A stretch of 64,000 bases of DNA, taken from Aegilops tauschii subsp. strangulata. Lineage: Eukaryota > Streptophyta > Magnoliopsida > Poales > Poaceae. Below are positions 34,301 to 45,591 of this stretch, piece after piece. Positions within the stretch are counted from its first letter, which is position 1, and each line of letters starts with the position of its first letter. The stretch is taken from NCBI RefSeq assembly GCF_002575655.3, contig NC_053035.3, forward strand, positions 506,632,601 to 506,696,600. The letters run 5' to 3'. The position numbers were made by a program, and so were the translations under genes. The notes beneath the pieces are model-generated. The model saw nothing but the letters and a program-made list of their open reading frames with translations. It made no database searches and was not told where the DNA came from.

Positions 34301-35143
34301 TTGGTCCATTTTCTGACCTTGTGTCTTCTTCCTTTCTTCTCTTGCGCAGAGTACTTCCATGGTTACTCTGTTGCCGCCAACCAAGTCATCGAGGCCCGCC
34401 GCGACGCGCAAAGGCAGGCTGGAGCTGAGATTGCGCCGGATGGTCGCCGGTCGCTTGAGGAGCAGCTTCTGGCGATCCAAGCCCGCCTCCAGCCGGCTCA
34501 CCGAATGCTCCGCCGTCTTCACCGCATTGGGGCACAAATGCTGGTCGCCCTCTGGCCCGGCGAGGTGATTCCCCGTACCCCCAGTCGGACTGCCGACTGG
34601 ATGGAGGTAGCGGTTGGCCGCTTCGAGGCCTTGAAGGCTTCTGCAGCTCGGTCAGGCGCCAGGCGGGCGCTGGAGTTTGTCCGAGCTTGGTATCCTGGGC
34701 TGGATTTGGCCCAGCTGACCACCTGGCGGCAGGAGGCCAACGAAGAGCTGGAGGCGGTGCGGCCGGCTATCATCCAGCGTGCCTCCGCGATCGCCGACTA
34801 CACCGACACCAGTGCCTTTGCCCCTAAGGTGAATGATGACGGCATTGCTCAGTCGGAGGAGTGGTTTGGGCTGAACCCAGCGGATGGTGAAGACTCGGCG
34901 GAGGAGATCGACTCCAGTGACGAGGGCGAAGAGGAGGAGGGAGCGGATGGTGAAGACGCCGTGCAGAATGATGGAGCGACCGGCCAGCCTCAGCTTGATC
35001 GTGCCTCCAGCAACGAGGCACGTGCGAGCGCACTGCCTGCAGCCGGTGATGATCAAGCCGAGACTCGCCAGCCGGCCACTCCTCCAGCCAGCACTGCCGT
35101 CTCCACTGACCTGCCCAGGTCGCCTGTTGCACCTTTGGCCTGA
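31360..35143 (+). pseudogene. Six-exon antisense gene of the Tat element ('putative gypsy type transposon' family), two breaks
   Basis: Exons are 31360-32247, 32331-32749, 32832-33578, 33754-33838, 33991-34257 and 34350-35143, all with GT-AG introns of 82-175 bases and compatible phases. Exon 1 (296 codons) encodes a conserved domain (RSHFLRGLGLPASGFFRSFI, YQLQPHHLTPNTVVLLSAFV, LPTLELWGEFLQ, KRWQKSYFYVEN) resembling the plant family annotated as putative gypsy-type transposon protein. Exon 2 is acidic then basic (QPKKPKS, a possible nuclear signal). Exons 3-5 are Ala/Glu-rich coiled coil, and exon 6 has helices then an acidic tail (DEGEEEEGADGED). Exon 3 needs a frame change near 32905, and exon 5 has TAA at 34176-34178. 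It converges on pol. Function is unknown; gag-like, nuclear or antisense regulatory roles have been considered for such ORFs. Confidence 0.75.
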
Positions 35144-35862
35144 TCCGCCATCTTTGCTTTCCTGTTTATTGCTCTTTGAACAATATTTGTTAAATTTGCG
35201 CAGTTCCACCCACTGGGGGTGTATTCAAGCTATGTTGAACGCCGACCTTTCGAAGGCCTTTTGTGTAAATATAATCATGCATGTGCTTGGCTTCCGATTG
35301 AATTTGCTTTTCATCCTTTGGTTGTTTCCTTTGCCGCCCTCCTTGGTCGCCGCCTTCCCAGCCGGACAGCTGCTCTGCAGTCTGTGGCTGGGGAAGGGCT
35401 TGGCCATTTGGGAGGGCAAGTACTCTAGCTTTTTTAGATTGTAGCAAGGTGAATCGGAAGCCGGCCAGCCGGCTGTTCTGACAGCCGGTTGGCGGGGTGG
35501 GAGGCCGACTTGTGTTATATAAGTTCGTTAGTCCTTAGCCGTTTTTCGTGTGGGCATCATTTCCTGCCTTTGGTTCTTGCCAGTCGGATAGTCGATTCTT
35601 CGAGCTGCGACTTTCAACAAGAGAGGGCTTGGGTGCCGGCACACTACTTGTCCGACTGCAGGTAGAACTTTAATATAACTCAAGGCGGCAAGTCCCCGGG
35701 CCGACTGATCGAACCCAGTGCCGGGCAGGAAAACAAATGTAGTAATACATTCATAGGTATGACACTCATCATACATAGATAAAAGAGGGTAGTCCCCGAG
35801 TGCTCCTCGGGGGGCCCGTTGTCTTGTACTTAATACAAAAGGTAGCGTGGTACATACTGCAT
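35144..35862. other. Convergent gap between the antisense gene and pol
   Basis: No coding frame is supported. It holds another CCACCCACTGGGGGTGT word, two CCGGC-rich palindromic words around 35459-35500 and the polypurine-like TAGTCCCCGA at 35790-35799. Terminators of both genes should lie here. Confidence 0.5.
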
Positions 35863-37554
35863 TTAGCTGTAAAATCTTCGGAGGAGATTGGCATTCCATG
35901 GTCGTTCCGACTCCTTGCCGGAATCATCTCTCTTGCGTGCCTTCGGCTTCTGTGCGTCGATCAGGTAGTAGGAGTCGTTGCCTAGGGCCTTGCTGGTGAC
36001 GAAGGGGCCTGCCCAAGGGGCCGAGAGCTTGTGCTGACCGGCTGTTCGCTGGATCAGCCGGAGCACAAGATCGCCTTCTTGGAAGGATCTTGGCTTGACC
36101 TTCCAGTTGTGGTAACGGCGCAGAACCTGCTGGTAGATGGCGGACCGGCTGAGTGCTAACAGCCGGCCCTCTTCCAGCAGGTCAACGCCGTCCTCTCGCG
36201 CTTCCTTGGCCCCGCCTCCGTGTACATGGTGACCCGAGGTGAGTCGAACTCAATGGCAGTCGGGATGACGGCCTCGGCACCATATACAAGGAAGAAAGGG
36301 GTGAAGCCGGTTGACTTGTTCGGGGTGGTACGCAGACTCCAGAGGACGGCGGGAAACTCGTCAAGCCAGCAGCGAGCCGAAAGCTCAGTGGTACGACCAG
36401 TCGGGGCTTGATGCCGGAGAGGATGAGGCCGTTTGCTCGCTCGACTTGGCCGTTTGACTGCGGGTGGGCTACGGACGCTAAGTCCAGTCGGATGCCCTGT
36501 GTCGCACAGAAACGTGCCAGTGCTCCTTTGGCAAAATTCGTGCCATTGTCGGTGATGATGCTATGTGGTATGCCATACCGGGTTGTGATATCTGCGATGA
36601 ATGTTACGGCAGTCGGCCCGTTCAGTTTCTTGATTGGCTTCGCTTCAATCCACTTGGTGAATTTGTCCATGGCGACAAGCAGATGTGTCATGCCGCCGCG
36701 CGCCGTCTTGAATGGGCCCACCATATCCAGCCCCCAGATGGCAAAGGGCCATGTGAGGGGATGGTCTTGAGTGCAAAAGCCGGCAGGTGTTGCTTGGTGC
36801 TGAAGACTTGGCACCCTTTGCAGTATTTGACTAATTCCTTGGCGTCGTCCAAAGCAGTCGGCCAGAAGAACCCATGGCGGAATGCTTTCACGACGAGTGA
36901 TTTTGAGGCCGCGTGGTGGCCGCATTCGCCTTGGTGGATGTCCTTGAGGATTGCTATGCCCTTCTCTGGCTCGACGCAGCGCTGGGAAACTCCAGTGACG
37001 CTGCGCCTAACGAGTTTTCTGTTTACTATTGTGTATGCTCCGGCTCGGCGTTGAACTTGTCTTGCCGAGATCTCGTCAGTCGGCAGCTCTCTGTTTACCA
37101 GGAAGTTGAGGATGGGTTGGGCCCATGATGGAGCTGCGACTTCTTCTATTGCCAATACGGCTACTGCGACCAGGGTGGGTGGGTTGGGTGGTGAAGAGTT
37201 GGAGTCGACCGCTGCCTGTTGTGTCGTTGCAGTCCCCTGGCCGACTGCTGCAGTCCCCGGGCCGGGTTCTGAAGTCCCTGGGCCGGGTGCAACTACGGCA
37301 GTCCCCGGGCCGCCTGTTGAAGTCCCCGAGCTGCCTGCTGGGTTCCCCAAGTCAGATCCGACTGCATCAGGGTCAGGCGGTACGAAGATGGAGTCTGATT
37401 CTGGAGACGGCTTGACAGACGGCTTTGAGGAGGCATTGGAGAGAGACGCCGGTGGGGATAGCTTGTCGGGTGGAACCGATTCGTGCCAGGGCATCTGCTT
37501 GCTCGTTGTCGGCCCGTGGCACGTGGAGGAACTCGCATCCTTCAAAGTATCCAC
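35863..37554 (-). pseudogene. Tat element integrase with Gly/Pro-rich linker
   Basis: On the minus strand a linker rich in PGPGT repeats (about 37220-37350) precedes the zinc-binding region (HQGECGHHAASKSL, YCKGCQVF) and the core with WGLDMVGPFKTARGGM, ITDNGTNFAKGALARF and HPQSNGQVERANG, giving the D, D and E positions. One C seems missing near 36763 and another shift near 36390 throws the frame. The C-terminal part resumes at 36066 (KLSAPWAGPFVTSKALGNDS) and ends at 35863. The product would insert cDNA into chromosomes; this copy is inactive. Confidence 0.88.
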
Positions 37555-39280
37555 TGATTTGCTGAACGAGGAATCGGTAGCTCGCCATGTTTGCGTCCTT
37601 GGCGTCCCAGTTGCCAGATGATTGTTGGACTACCAAATCCGAGTCGCCATAGCACAGGATCCGGCGGATGCCGAGCTCTTTGGCTATCTAGAGCCCATGT
37701 ATCAGCGCCTTGTACTCGGCCACGTTGTTGGAGGCGGCAAAATGAATTTGCAATGTGTATCTCAGTTTGTCGCCCTTGGGAGAGGTGAGGACGATGCCGG
37801 CTCCCAAGCCAGTGCGCATCTTGGATCCATCGAAGTGCATCCGCCAATGAGTGGAGTCAGGAGCCGGCGGTAGGTACTGGGTCTCGGCCCAGTCGACAAG
37901 GAAGTCGGCCAATGCTTGGGACTTGATGGCGGTGCGAGGCTGGTAGAAGATCGTGTAAGGAGCCAGCGCAATGGCCCACTTGGCCACCCGGCCGGATGCA
38001 TCCCGGCTGCCTATGATCTCGGCAAGCGGGGCAGTACACACGACCATGATGGGGTGCTCTTGAAAGTAGGGATTTAGCTTCTTGGTGGCGAAGTACACTC
38101 CATAGCACATGTTCTGGTAGTGCGGGTAGTTTTGCTTCGAGGTGGACAGTACTTCGCTCAAATAATACACCGGCCTCTGGACTAACTGAGCTCGGCCTTC
38201 TTCTGGGGGTTGGAACACAATAACTGTGCTGACCACTCGGCTAGTCGCATCAATGTAAAGGAGCATGGGCTCTTTCTCAGTTGGCGCCGCCAAGACAGGC
38301 GGCGTGGTCAACATCTTCTTCAACTCGTGAAAAGCTTGGTCTGCTTGGTCGTTCCACTCGAATTGGGTGGACTTTTTCATGAGTCGGTACAGGGGGAGAG
38401 CCTTTTCTCCCAGCCGGCTGATGAAGTGGTTCAGGGAGGCTAGGCACCCGGTAAACTTTTGGACGTCTCGCAGCTTGGTAGGAATCTGCATTCTCTCTAT
38501 GGCCTTGATCTTCACTGGGTTGCACTCAATGCTGCGTTCGGAGACCAAGAAGCCTAGAAGCTGGCCGGCTGGTACTCCGAACACGCATTTCTCAGGGTTG
38601 AGCTTGATCTGAAACCGGCGCAGGTTGTCGAATGTTTCTCTGAGGTCTTCCAGCAGGGTGCCGCGCTTCTCTGTCTTCACCACAATATCGTCTACATAGA
38701 CGTGGGCATTTCTGCCGAGTTGCTTGAGGAGGCATTTCTGCATGCAACGCTGAAAAGTGGCACCGGCATTTCTCAAGCCGAATGTCATAGTCGGGTAGCA
38801 GAAAGCTCCGAATGGTGTGATGAAGGCGGTCTTCAGGCGGTCGGCTGGATCCAACTTGATCTGATGGCAGCCTGAGTAAGCATCCAAAAAACTCAACAGC
38901 TCGCATCCGGCTGTGCAGTCTATCACTTGATCGATTCGAGGTAAGGCAAACAGATCTTTGGGGCAGGCTTTTTTGAGGCTGGTGTAATCTATACACATGC
39001 GCCACTTATTGTTTTTCTTCAATACGAGGACTGGGCTGGCAAGCCATTCTGGAAAAAACACCTCCATAATGAAGCCGGCTGCCAGAAGCCGGGCTATCTC
39101 TTCTCCTACAATCCTTCTCTTCTCCTCCGGCAGTCGGCGGAGGGGTTGTTTGACTGGTTTTGTGTCCGCTCGGACGTGTAGCTTGTGCTCGGCGAAATCC
39201 TTCGGAACACCTGACATGTCCTTTGGGGACCATGCAAAGATGTCCCGATTCTCACGGAGGAAATCGACGAGCTCGCCTTC
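37373..39280 (-). pseudogene. Tat element reverse transcriptase, RNase H and second RNase H
   Basis: The frame runs from just after TAG 39281-39283. RT motifs are KNNKWRMCIDYTSLKKACP, FLDAYSGCHQIKLDP, FCYPTMTFGLRNAGATFQRC and YVDDIVVKT. The Gypsy RNase H has the altered LLYIDATSRVVSTVIV. The second RNase H has MHFDGSKMRTGLGAGIVL, SNNVAEYKALIHGL, then TAG at 37688-37690, and continues in the same frame with YGDSDLVVQQ and PRADNEQADALARIG. A frameshift near 37400-37550 leads into the integrase frame. Confidence 0.9.
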
Positions 39281-40042
39281 CTATTTGCTGTCAAGGTTCG
39301 CACCTGTGACGGCAAACCTCTCCGGGTTCTCTGGGTCCAGAAGTATCTTCTTTGTTTCCTTGGCCGGCTGAAAGGAGCCTTGAGCATCATACTCCTTGGG
39401 GTCAGGGGACAGGGCCGGCTGCTTCCCGGCCATGGCCACGACTCGGTCCAGCATCTTCTTTTCTTCGGCAATCACGAGGGACTCGGCCAGCCGGCTGCTG
39501 GCTGCAGCACACTCGGAGGATTTCTTGTAGTCTCCGGCTATTGTGATGATTCCCTTCGAACAAGGCATCTTCATCTTGAGGTAGGCGTAGTGGGGTATAG
39601 CCATGAACTTGGCCAAGGCAGGTCGCCCAAGCAACGCGTGGTAAGGGCTCTCTAGATCCACCACTTCAAACCAGACTGCTTCTCGGCGGAAGTAATCCTT
39701 GTCTCCGAAGAGAACATCTATCTTGATCTTGCCGATTGGTGAGCAGGACAGGCCAGGTACGATGCCATGGAACACAGTCCAGCTTGGCATGAGTTGCTTC
39801 GTCTTGATGTTCAGCTTCTCGATGGTGTCACGGTACAGTATGTTGATGTTGCTCCCTCCATCAATCAGTACTCGAGAGAAACGGGCAGCTCGCCTTTCTG
39901 TCGCGAGGGTGGTGTCCAATACCAACGCATAGGAGCCGGGAGACGGCATCACCTCTGGGTGATTGGCCCGGCTCCAGCTGATAGGCTTCTCAGACCAATG
40001 CATAAACTCTGGGTTGTTGGAGGCGACCGCGTTGACTTCTTG
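39281..40042 (-). pseudogene. Tat element protease
   Basis: Contains RFSRVLIDGGSNINILY, where IDGGS corresponds to the catalytic D(T/S)G of aspartic proteases in this lineage, and FEVVDLESPYHALLGRPAL. It is in the same frame as gag upstream and RT downstream, separated from them only by TAG codons at 40043-40045 and 39281-39283. Confidence 0.85.
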
Positions 40043-42260
40043 CTACTGTCGGCGCCAACTGCGTCTGTCTTCAGCTTGGCTTGTGAAGACGACGTAGGCG
40101 GCATGCTCATTCGGGAACTCGTCTTGAATGGCTCCGACTGCTGGTCGAGCAGCCGGCTGCCGAGGGGCTGGAGGCGGCTGGCCAGCAGGTGGAGGCGGCA
40201 CCAGTCCCTCGCCTTTGGAGATTCGCGTGAGCCAATGAAACTTCTGAGTCGTATGGTTCGACGGCTTCGCGCCGCTGTGGAACTTGCAGGGGGCATCAAG
40301 GGTTTGCTCGTAGGAGAAAGCCGGCTGCCAAGACGGCCTGCCGCCCTTCTGCTTCTTGGGCATGGGCCGCCCTTCAGGTTGTTCGTCTTTGACTGTGGCT
40401 ACTTGCCGACTGGTGGAAGGCGGCATAGGGGCCTTGCGCTTGTTGCCGTTTGGGTACGGGCGTCGATTGGAGTCACCGGCCCGCGTCTTAGGAGCTGGAG
40501 CGAGCAGCTTTCCAGAGGCATCCACTCGAAGTTCAGTCTTCATTGAAGAGTCGGCCATGGTGTACTTGTCTGCTATGATCAGCAGCTCGTCGAGGGTAGT
40601 CGGCTCGTCACAGAGGAGCCGGTGCTTGAGGAGGGTGCCCTCTCGGCACCCGGCGGTGAAGTACTCTATGGCTTGAACCTCGTGCACCCCTTCGCAGGAG
40701 TTGCGGAGCTCGGCCCAACGCGTGAGGTAGTCACGAGTTGAATCACTGGGCCCTTGGACGCACAAGGAAAGCTGGCGGGGCTTGGGAGGCCGCTTGTATG
40801 TGCTGGTGAAATTGTGGACGAAGACTTCCGTGAAGTCTAGCCAGCTGTTGACGCTGTAGGGCTTGAGGCTATTCAACCAGGTGCGTGCCGTGCCTTGAAG
40901 CATGAGCGGGACGTACTTCACGGCAACGCGCCTGTTGCCGTTTGCTATGCGGACTGTGGTGGAGTAATCGATCAACCAGTCTTCCGGCTTCACGGAGCCG
41001 TTGTATTTTGGCGTGTCTCTTGGGAGTGAGAACCCTTTTGGGAAGGGCTCGTCGCGGATGCGGGGGCCAAAGCAAGGCGGGCCGACATCATCTTCTTCTT
41101 CTAGCGCCAGGGATCGCGCTAGGCAGTCGATCCGATGGCGGGCGTCATTCTCGCCGACTCCTTCGCGGTGGCCTAGTCGGTCGCCGAGAGTCGGATGCGT
41201 GACAGGCGGCGGGGTGGGATATCTCTCCCCACGAGGCGGGGGAGGAGGCGGATTGCCTCGTCGTTCCGTGGCTCGGGGGCGGCCTTATGCGTCGCGCTCG
41301 ATGGTGAGCCGAGTCCGACTGCGGCTAGCAGCCGGCTCCTTTTCTTTTCTCGGGCGGGCGCCACTTGCAGTCGGCGTCCGGGATGTCGCGCCGTGCTCTC
41401 GGCATGGGGGAGGACTTTCAGCGCGGGCGCTGGCTTCATGCCGCTCTGCGGCCACGTCGATCAGCTGCTGGATGCGTCTAGTCATGTAGGGGAGCTCGTC
41501 GGCCTTCAGCCCATTCAGCTCGTCTACGGCCGCCTGAGCGGCATGCAGGTTCTCGAGTGGCGTGGTGTAGACTGGGCGGTCTGCTCCCAGCATGCTGGCG
41601 ATGGCCGCGCCGCGCTTCTTGATGATGCCGGCTCGGCTCGGCCCGCCAGGAGGCGGCGTACCAAAGGCGGCGCGGTCGACTTCGCGCTGGTGAGCCTCAG
41701 TGAGGCGTCTCATGGATGCTATCTTCCGGCCCTCCGCGATGAGGGCGAGGCGGCGTGCCTCCAGTGTCTCAGCGTCGGCGTCGGCCGGGATGGGGGCGGA
41801 CAGGTCGTGTAGCGCTGCTTGTAGGGCGTCGTGGGCGTTCTCGCCTGAGGCGGCGCCATGGCTGATGACCAGCACCTCAGTGACAGTGCTGCCGCCACTG
41901 TCGGCTCGAGGAAGAGGGTCTTCGATGATCACCATGTTGGTGGGGAAGGCGTCAAGCGATGCCGTGTCGGAGTCGACAAGCATCGGGTCGGTGGAGCCGA
42001 CCGACTCCAAATCCACAGCAGGCTCGCTGGAGACATGAAGCTGGTCGAGGAGGCTGACGAGGCGGCTCTCGGGGCAGTCTGTGCCCGCGTCGGACAGAGC
42101 CTCATCGGAGATGCGAGCCTCGCCAAGAAGATTGGCGAGGCAGCTCGCCGCGCAGGCGTCGTCGACGCCTTGCAGCGCGTCGGGGCAGGCGCCATCGGGC
42201 GTGCCGGGCTGGCTACACTCGCTGGGAAGGAAATGGGTTCCCGTCCAGAACAGGTCTCCG
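40043..42260 (-). pseudogene. Tat element gag
   Basis: The N-terminal part (to TGA/TAG at 41285) is acidic then Ala/Arg-rich, with coiled-coil character (AETLEARRLALIAEGRKIAS). After a frame change near 41285, the retrotransposon gag core starts at about 40993 (MKPEDWLIDYSTTVRIANGN, MLQGTARTWLNSLKPYSV, DYLTRWAELRNSCEGV, EYFTAGCREGTLL). A degenerate CX2H..H..-type knuckle (CKFHSGAKPSNHTTQKFHWL) precedes the protease. The true initiator was not fixed. Confidence 0.8.
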
Positions 42261-42276
42261 GACGACGGTGCACCTG

Positions 42277-42294
42277 GCCCCACGGTGGGCGCCA
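42277..42294 (-). other. Primer binding site, Tat element
   Basis: Minus strand TGGCGCCCACCGTGGGGC, two bases inside the 5' LTR. Confidence 0.85.
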
Positions 42295-42296
42295 AA

Positions 42297-43443
42297 TGTC
42301 GGGTGGTAGGTGCGACATATGCCAATGGGTGGCTTATCATTGTGGGAGCCAGTAAGACATCGCCGGTGCCTGGAAACGGGATAAGGCGAAGACATGCACG
42401 CCGGCGAATCTTACCCAGGTTCGGGGCTCTCCGTGGAGATAACACCATAGTCCTGCTCTGCGGGGTCTCCGCATGATCACTAGATCAACACAAGTGGCTA
42501 CAAGTGGCTCCTTTAGCTGTTTTGCTGGAGGAGGAAGAAGGGCAAGGCTAGCTCTCCTCTTCTCTCTACGTGGTGTCTAAAATTCTAAGAGATCAACCCT
42601 TTGCATGGGGTGCCCTGGGGGGTTTATTTAGGCCTACCCCCCAGGGGTACAATGGTAATCCGGCTGGATGCGGGTCTAGGCCGTCAGTGTCTGTATCCGC
42701 CGGCTTCTCTGTCGGCCGTTGGGGCCCGCCGACTGGTGGGTCCCGCCGGTTGCTGGTTACTGTAGCCTCGCCCCTGATGACGAGGGCTTTGCTGAGGTAA
42801 GCATGGCTACAGTGCCGCCGTCCGGCGGACTCTCACTGTAGCCTTACCTCGTCTTGTCTTCTTAATGATGCACATACTTCGAGGGAGTGAGGTAGCCGGC
42901 TATTGGGAGCCGGCTACACCCCAGGCCGACTTAAAGGGGGCTTGACCGCCTTCGAGCGTCTCTCTGGCTGTAGGGGCCCGCCGCCCGCGGGCCGTACTGA
43001 CAACCCGTCGTGGGTGGCGTCATGGTCAACATGGCTACAGTGTCGCGCCGGACGGGGGATGACCGACCCGTACGGCGCACTGTGGCCATGCGTGCTCCGG
43101 GATTCGGGGGTGGCATACTTTACTGTAGCCACGCCCGGTCTTGTCACCGTTATGTGGGTGCTGTCCTGGAGGGTGCAATCTTGGCCGCTTGCCGGGAGTC
43201 GGACTTCTTGTGGCCGGCTTCTTGGAGTCGGCCTTCTTGTGGCCGGCTTCTTGGAGGCGGCCTTCTTTCGGCTCTCTTCAGCAGGGTTTCAGGGTCGGGC
43301 CGCCTTCCAGTAGTCGGCCTGTGAGATGGCCGACCAGGGGAAGGCGGCCTCGTGCTTTGGGTGCTTGAAGGCTCGATCGGCCTGATAATTTTTGAAGAGC
43401 CAGGGGGAGTCGGTTAGGCTACCCGTGGTCATTTACTCCGACA
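42297..43443 (-). repeat. Tat element 5' LTR
   Basis: 1147 bases, TGTCGG...CCGACA on the + strand. The region matching the 3' LTR TATA box reads GGCCTAAATAAACC on the minus strand, so the box is altered. Confidence 0.92.
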
Positions 43444-43448
43444 GTTCT

Positions 43449-44942
43449 CTTGTTACAAGAATTTGATTTGCATATTATTGATAGAAAAGGGGCTGAGAAC
43501 CCCGTAGCTGATAACTTGTCTAGGCTTGAAAATGTGCTTGATGACCCACTTCCTATTGATGATAGTTTTCCTGATGAGCAGTTAGCTGTAATAAATGTTG
43601 CTAATAGTACTCCTTGGTATGCTGACTATGCTAATTATATTGTTGCTAAATATTTGCCACCTAACTTTACATACAAACAAAATAAAAAATTCTTATACGA
43701 TTTAAGACATTAATTTTGGGATGACCCACATCTTTATAAAGAAGGAGCAGATGGTATTATTAGATATTGTGTACCTGAGCATGGACAGGGACAAATCCTA
43801 CGGAAATGTCACTCCGAACTGTATGGAGGGCATCATGCTGGAGATAGAACTGCTCATAAGGTATAGCAATCTGGATTTTATTGGCCTACTCTCTTCAAGG
43901 ATGCTCGTCAGTATGTCTCATCTTGTGATGAATGCCAAAGAATAGGTAATACCAGTAAGCGTCAAGAAATTCCTATGAATTATTCACTTGTCATTGAACC
44001 ATTTGATGTTTGGGGATTTGATTACATGGGACCTTATCCTTCCTCTAATGGGTATACACATATTTTGGTTGCTGTTATTATGTTACGAATAGAAGCTATT
44101 CCAACTAGTAGTGCTGATCACAACACCTCTTTTAAAATGCTTAAGGAAGTTATTTTCCCAAGGTTTGGAGTCCCTAGATATTTAATGACTGATGGTGGTT
44201 TACACTTTATTCATGGTGCTTTTCGTAAAATGCTTGCCAAGTATGATGTTAACCATAGAATTGCGTCACCCTATCATCCCCAGTCTAGTGGTCAAGTTGA
44301 GCTTAGCAATAGAGAAATAAAATTAATTTTGCAAAAGACTGTTAATAGGTCCAGGAAGAATTTGTCTAAGAAATTAGATGATGCACTGTGGGCTTATAGA
44401 ACAGCATATAAAAATCCTATGGGTATGTCTCCTTATAAAATGGTTTATGGAAAAGCTTGTCATTTGCCTCTTGAGTTAGAACATAAAGCATATTGGGCAG
44501 TTAAAGAACTCAACTATGATTTCAAACTTGCTAGTGAAAAGAGGTTATTTGATATAAGCTCGTTAGATGATGGAGAACCCAAGCTTATGAAAATGCAAAA
44601 TTGTTCAAAGAAAAAGTTAAAAGATGGCATGACAAAAGAATCCAAAAGCGTGAGTTTAAAGTCGGAGAATATGTTCTTTTGTACAACTCTCCTTTTAGAT
44701 TCTTTGCAGGAAAGATCCTCTCGAAATGGGAAGGCCCATATGTCATCGAGGAGGTTTACCGGTCTGGTTCCATGAAAATAAATAAATCCGAAGGTACTAA
44801 CCCAAAGGTTGTCAATGGGCAGTGAATAAAGCATTATATCTCAGGTACGCCTATTAATGTTGAAAGCAATATTATCCAAACTTTGACACCGGAAGAACAC
44901 ATAAAAGAGTCCTTTCGGAACACTCCAGAATCGTCAAAATAA
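43449..44942 (+). pseudogene. Athila 1 RNase H end and integrase
   Basis: It continues the frame cut at 29562: [20 protein letters not shown], then an in-frame stop near 43711, and the integrase with [33 protein letters not shown] and [15 protein letters not shown]. Compared with element 2 it lacks two codons after HILVAV. A frameshift near 44570 moves the C-terminal part, which ends at TAA 44940-44942. Confidence 0.88.
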
Positions 44943-45267
44943 GGAGGTACGTGATACGGTAAGTAAACGGACTCCGAAAAATCCACAAATATTTTTTTTA
45001 GTTTTGGAATATTTTAGAATTTTGGAAATAAAGAAACTTTCAGGAAGCGTCCCCTGGTGGGCACAAGACACCAGGGCGCACCAGGCATGCCTGGCGCGCC
45101 CAGGTGGGTTGTGCCCACCTGGGACACCTTCCGTACTCCGTTTTTCTCCTGTATACTTGTCCTCCAAGACAAAAAATCTATATATACTTCCCGAACCTGT
45201 TGATCACCGTATCGTGGAGAAATCCTCTGTTCTCTTTTCTTGCTGTTTTCTGCGCAGATATGAAAAT

Positions 45268-45591
45268 ATGTCAACTCAAAACTCTGAGGGAGAGAGCTAT
45301 GTTGCTGAATTAATTGCAAACCCAAAGTCCTATGGGGATGAGAAGCACTATAGCTAGACTTCTAAAGAAGATGAAGATGAATCGATCCCTCCCCAGTTCA
45401 AAAACGAAAGCATGGAGGCGTTATGCAAGAAGATAATAAAACTCGAGATAGATAACTGTGAGTTGATGATGGAGAATTTTACTCTTAGTGAGAAGCTGAA
45501 GGAAGCAAAGGGCAAATCCCCTATCTTCTCACCACCACCATTACCTTCTTCCTCACCAACATCACCTTCTTCACCACCAAAGGATAATTGA
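45268..45591 (+). pseudogene. Small ORF downstream of Athila 1 pol
   Basis: It starts at ATG 45268 (MSTQNSEGESYVAELIAN), is interrupted by TAG 45355-45357 and continues in frame to TGA 45589-45591 with a Leu/Lys-rich helix (ALCKKIIKLEIDNCELMM) and a Pro/Ser-rich tail. Its position after pol recalls the accessory ORF of Athila elements, but the product here is short and has no membrane segment. Confidence 0.45.

Larger units (their letters stand above)
29563..43443 (-). mobile_element. Tat-lineage Gypsy retrotransposon with an antisense spliced gene
   Basis: 13,881 bases flanked by GTTCT (29558-29562 and 43444-43448), with LTRs of 1146 and 1147 bases. On the minus strand: 5' LTR, primer site, gag, protease, RT, RNase H, a second (archaeal-type) RNase H, integrase, a long 3' region, polypurine tract and 3' LTR. 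The second RNase H places it in the Tat lineage. The 3' region carries a gene on the opposite strand, as known for Retand-like members. The LTRs differ by roughly 3-4 per cent by eye. Several stops and frameshifts make it non-autonomous. Confidence 0.93.

Noticed and set aside
41285..42448. Taking the Tat gag start inside the 5' LTR (ATG 42446-42448)
   Set aside because: That codon lies within the LTR and upstream of the primer site, so it is an accidental extension; the true start must be after 42277.
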